DNA from: Coemansia sp. RSA 487
Lineage: Eukaryota; Kickxellomycota; Kickxellomycetes; Kickxellales; Kickxellaceae
Length of the DNA: 64,000 nt
Assembly: GCA_027577595.1 (NCBI GenBank)
Contig: JANBRJ010000060.1
Coordinates: forward strand, 41,002 to 105,001
Direction of reading: 5' to 3'
Position 1 is the first letter of the stretch, and every line of letters starts with the position of its first letter. Below the pieces are notes generated by a model. That model had not been told where the DNA came from. It saw only the letters and a list, made by a program, of their open reading frames with translations, and searched no databases. Below, one piece after another: positions 63,427-64,000 of this stretch. A program made the translations under genes and the position numbers.

Positions 63427-63935
63427 TTGCACTACAAATGGCCTCTATGTGGTAAGAAAATATGTTTTTGAAAAGAGTAACTGAAAAAGATAGACAGAAG
63501 AAGCCAAAACACAGAAAAGCTCTACAAACAGGCAAGAAGCGAAAAGAAAAAATCATCCCTAAATGCTGCATACACTTGTAAAGATGATGACAAAACCGCA
63601 AACCTTGGGAATGGCTTTTTTGTGACGTAATGCACTGTTTTGGTTTTTGATACTGCAGCATCTGTTTTCCAAGTTTTGACAAGGTTGTGCATTCAAGGCA
63701 ATAGCAATTGTACACATTTTACGATCAGATGTGATTGCAAGGCAGTTCTGTATTTGCACAAATATATACCTGTTATGTGTAAACTTTGAAGGAAATGTAT
63801 ATGATTAAATAGTGGGTTCCAAACTTTATAGAGCCACCATTTCTCGAGAAATGCGTGTCCCTGATGTTATCAGACCAGTATTAAAATGCGTTTGATGATG
63901 CATGATATTCAATTTGCAGCGTTTTAGGATCGTGT
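63427..63935. other. intergenic region
   Basis: About 500 bp AT-rich upstream of CSN7. No gene seen. Confidence 0.5.
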
Positions 63936-64000
63936 CTATGACGTTTGTTGGTGCATCATCATTTGCAGCAAATACTCCTTTTCGCGCTGGAGCTCGATGA
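63936..64000 (-). CDS. C-terminal end of an unknown gene (runs off the right edge)
   Basis: On the minus strand the last 65 bases read as an open frame ending in a TAG at 63936-63938. The visible tail, IELQREKEYLLQMMMHQQTS, looks helical and possibly coiled-coil. It is too short for any assignment; the call as coding rests on the open frame and amphipathic pattern only. Confidence 0.35.
   Translation of the reverse strand, partial: IELQREKEYLLQMMMHQQTS

Overview
This window looks like nuclear DNA of an early-diverging, non-Dikarya fungus, most likely a Kickxellomycotina/Zoopagomycota-type genome (inference). The signs are compact protein genes, short GT-AG introns (roughly 50-170 nt, with one of about 1 kb), a C-terminal piece of a chitin-synthase-like GT2 enzyme, a GPI-anchored CBM19-like wall protein, a recognisable U1 snRNA, and genes missing from many yeasts (UVSSA, TMEM94-like, a COP9 subunit, borealin, 5-hydroxyisourate hydrolase). 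Gene models with introns were spliced by hand from reading frame, splice sites and family similarity. No database search was run.

Layout. 0-16.8 kb: 5'-truncated GT2 gene, a four-finger C2H2 factor, a mitochondrial RsfS-type ribosome silencing factor, a small unknown, MEMO1-like protein, the four-exon ATP synthase subunit g gene, DAHP synthase, a four-exon CLASP/TOG gene and a coiled-coil unknown. 17.9-18.5 kb: a 566-bp MITE-like element. 19-23 kb: PhnP-like metallo-hydrolase, FMP52/HTATIP2-like reductase, a COX14-like subunit (two exons) and BET1. 23-34 kb: an AT-richer stretch with a small secreted protein and two inverted copies of a 7TM receptor gene (one frameshifted) around ATP synthase subunit k, DIS3 and a mitochondrial unknown. 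34-47 kb: PIG-H, TMEM94-like P-type ATPase, UVSSA, U1 snRNA, a Fused-like kinase, a GPI-anchored protein and glyoxalase I. 48-50.8 kb: a 2.8-kb transposon with terminal inverted repeats encoding one protein, a Fanzor. 52-64 kb: SWIRM protein, TCP11/SOK1, a PSI-domain MFS inositol-type transporter, 5-hydroxyisourate hydrolase, borealin, CSN7 and the 3' end of a further gene.

The main find is the Fanzor (eukaryotic TnpB/OMEGA-type RNA-guided nuclease) element at 47969-50765. It has about 115-140 bp imperfect terminal inverted repeats, RuvC and zinc-ribbon motifs with the catalytic glutamate apparently moved, a C-terminal nuclear localisation signal, and a 3' non-coding segment with two tandem hairpins that is a candidate guide-RNA locus. 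The 566-bp element 30 kb away is an internally deleted relative: one arm matches the Fanzor 5' end, the other its 3' end. Other notable items are the 1.8-kb inverted receptor-gene duplication and the U1 snRNA.

Most remaining genes are housekeeping: mitochondrial ATP synthase and COX assembly, RNA decay, GPI anchoring, transcription-coupled repair, chromosome segregation, secretion and metabolism.
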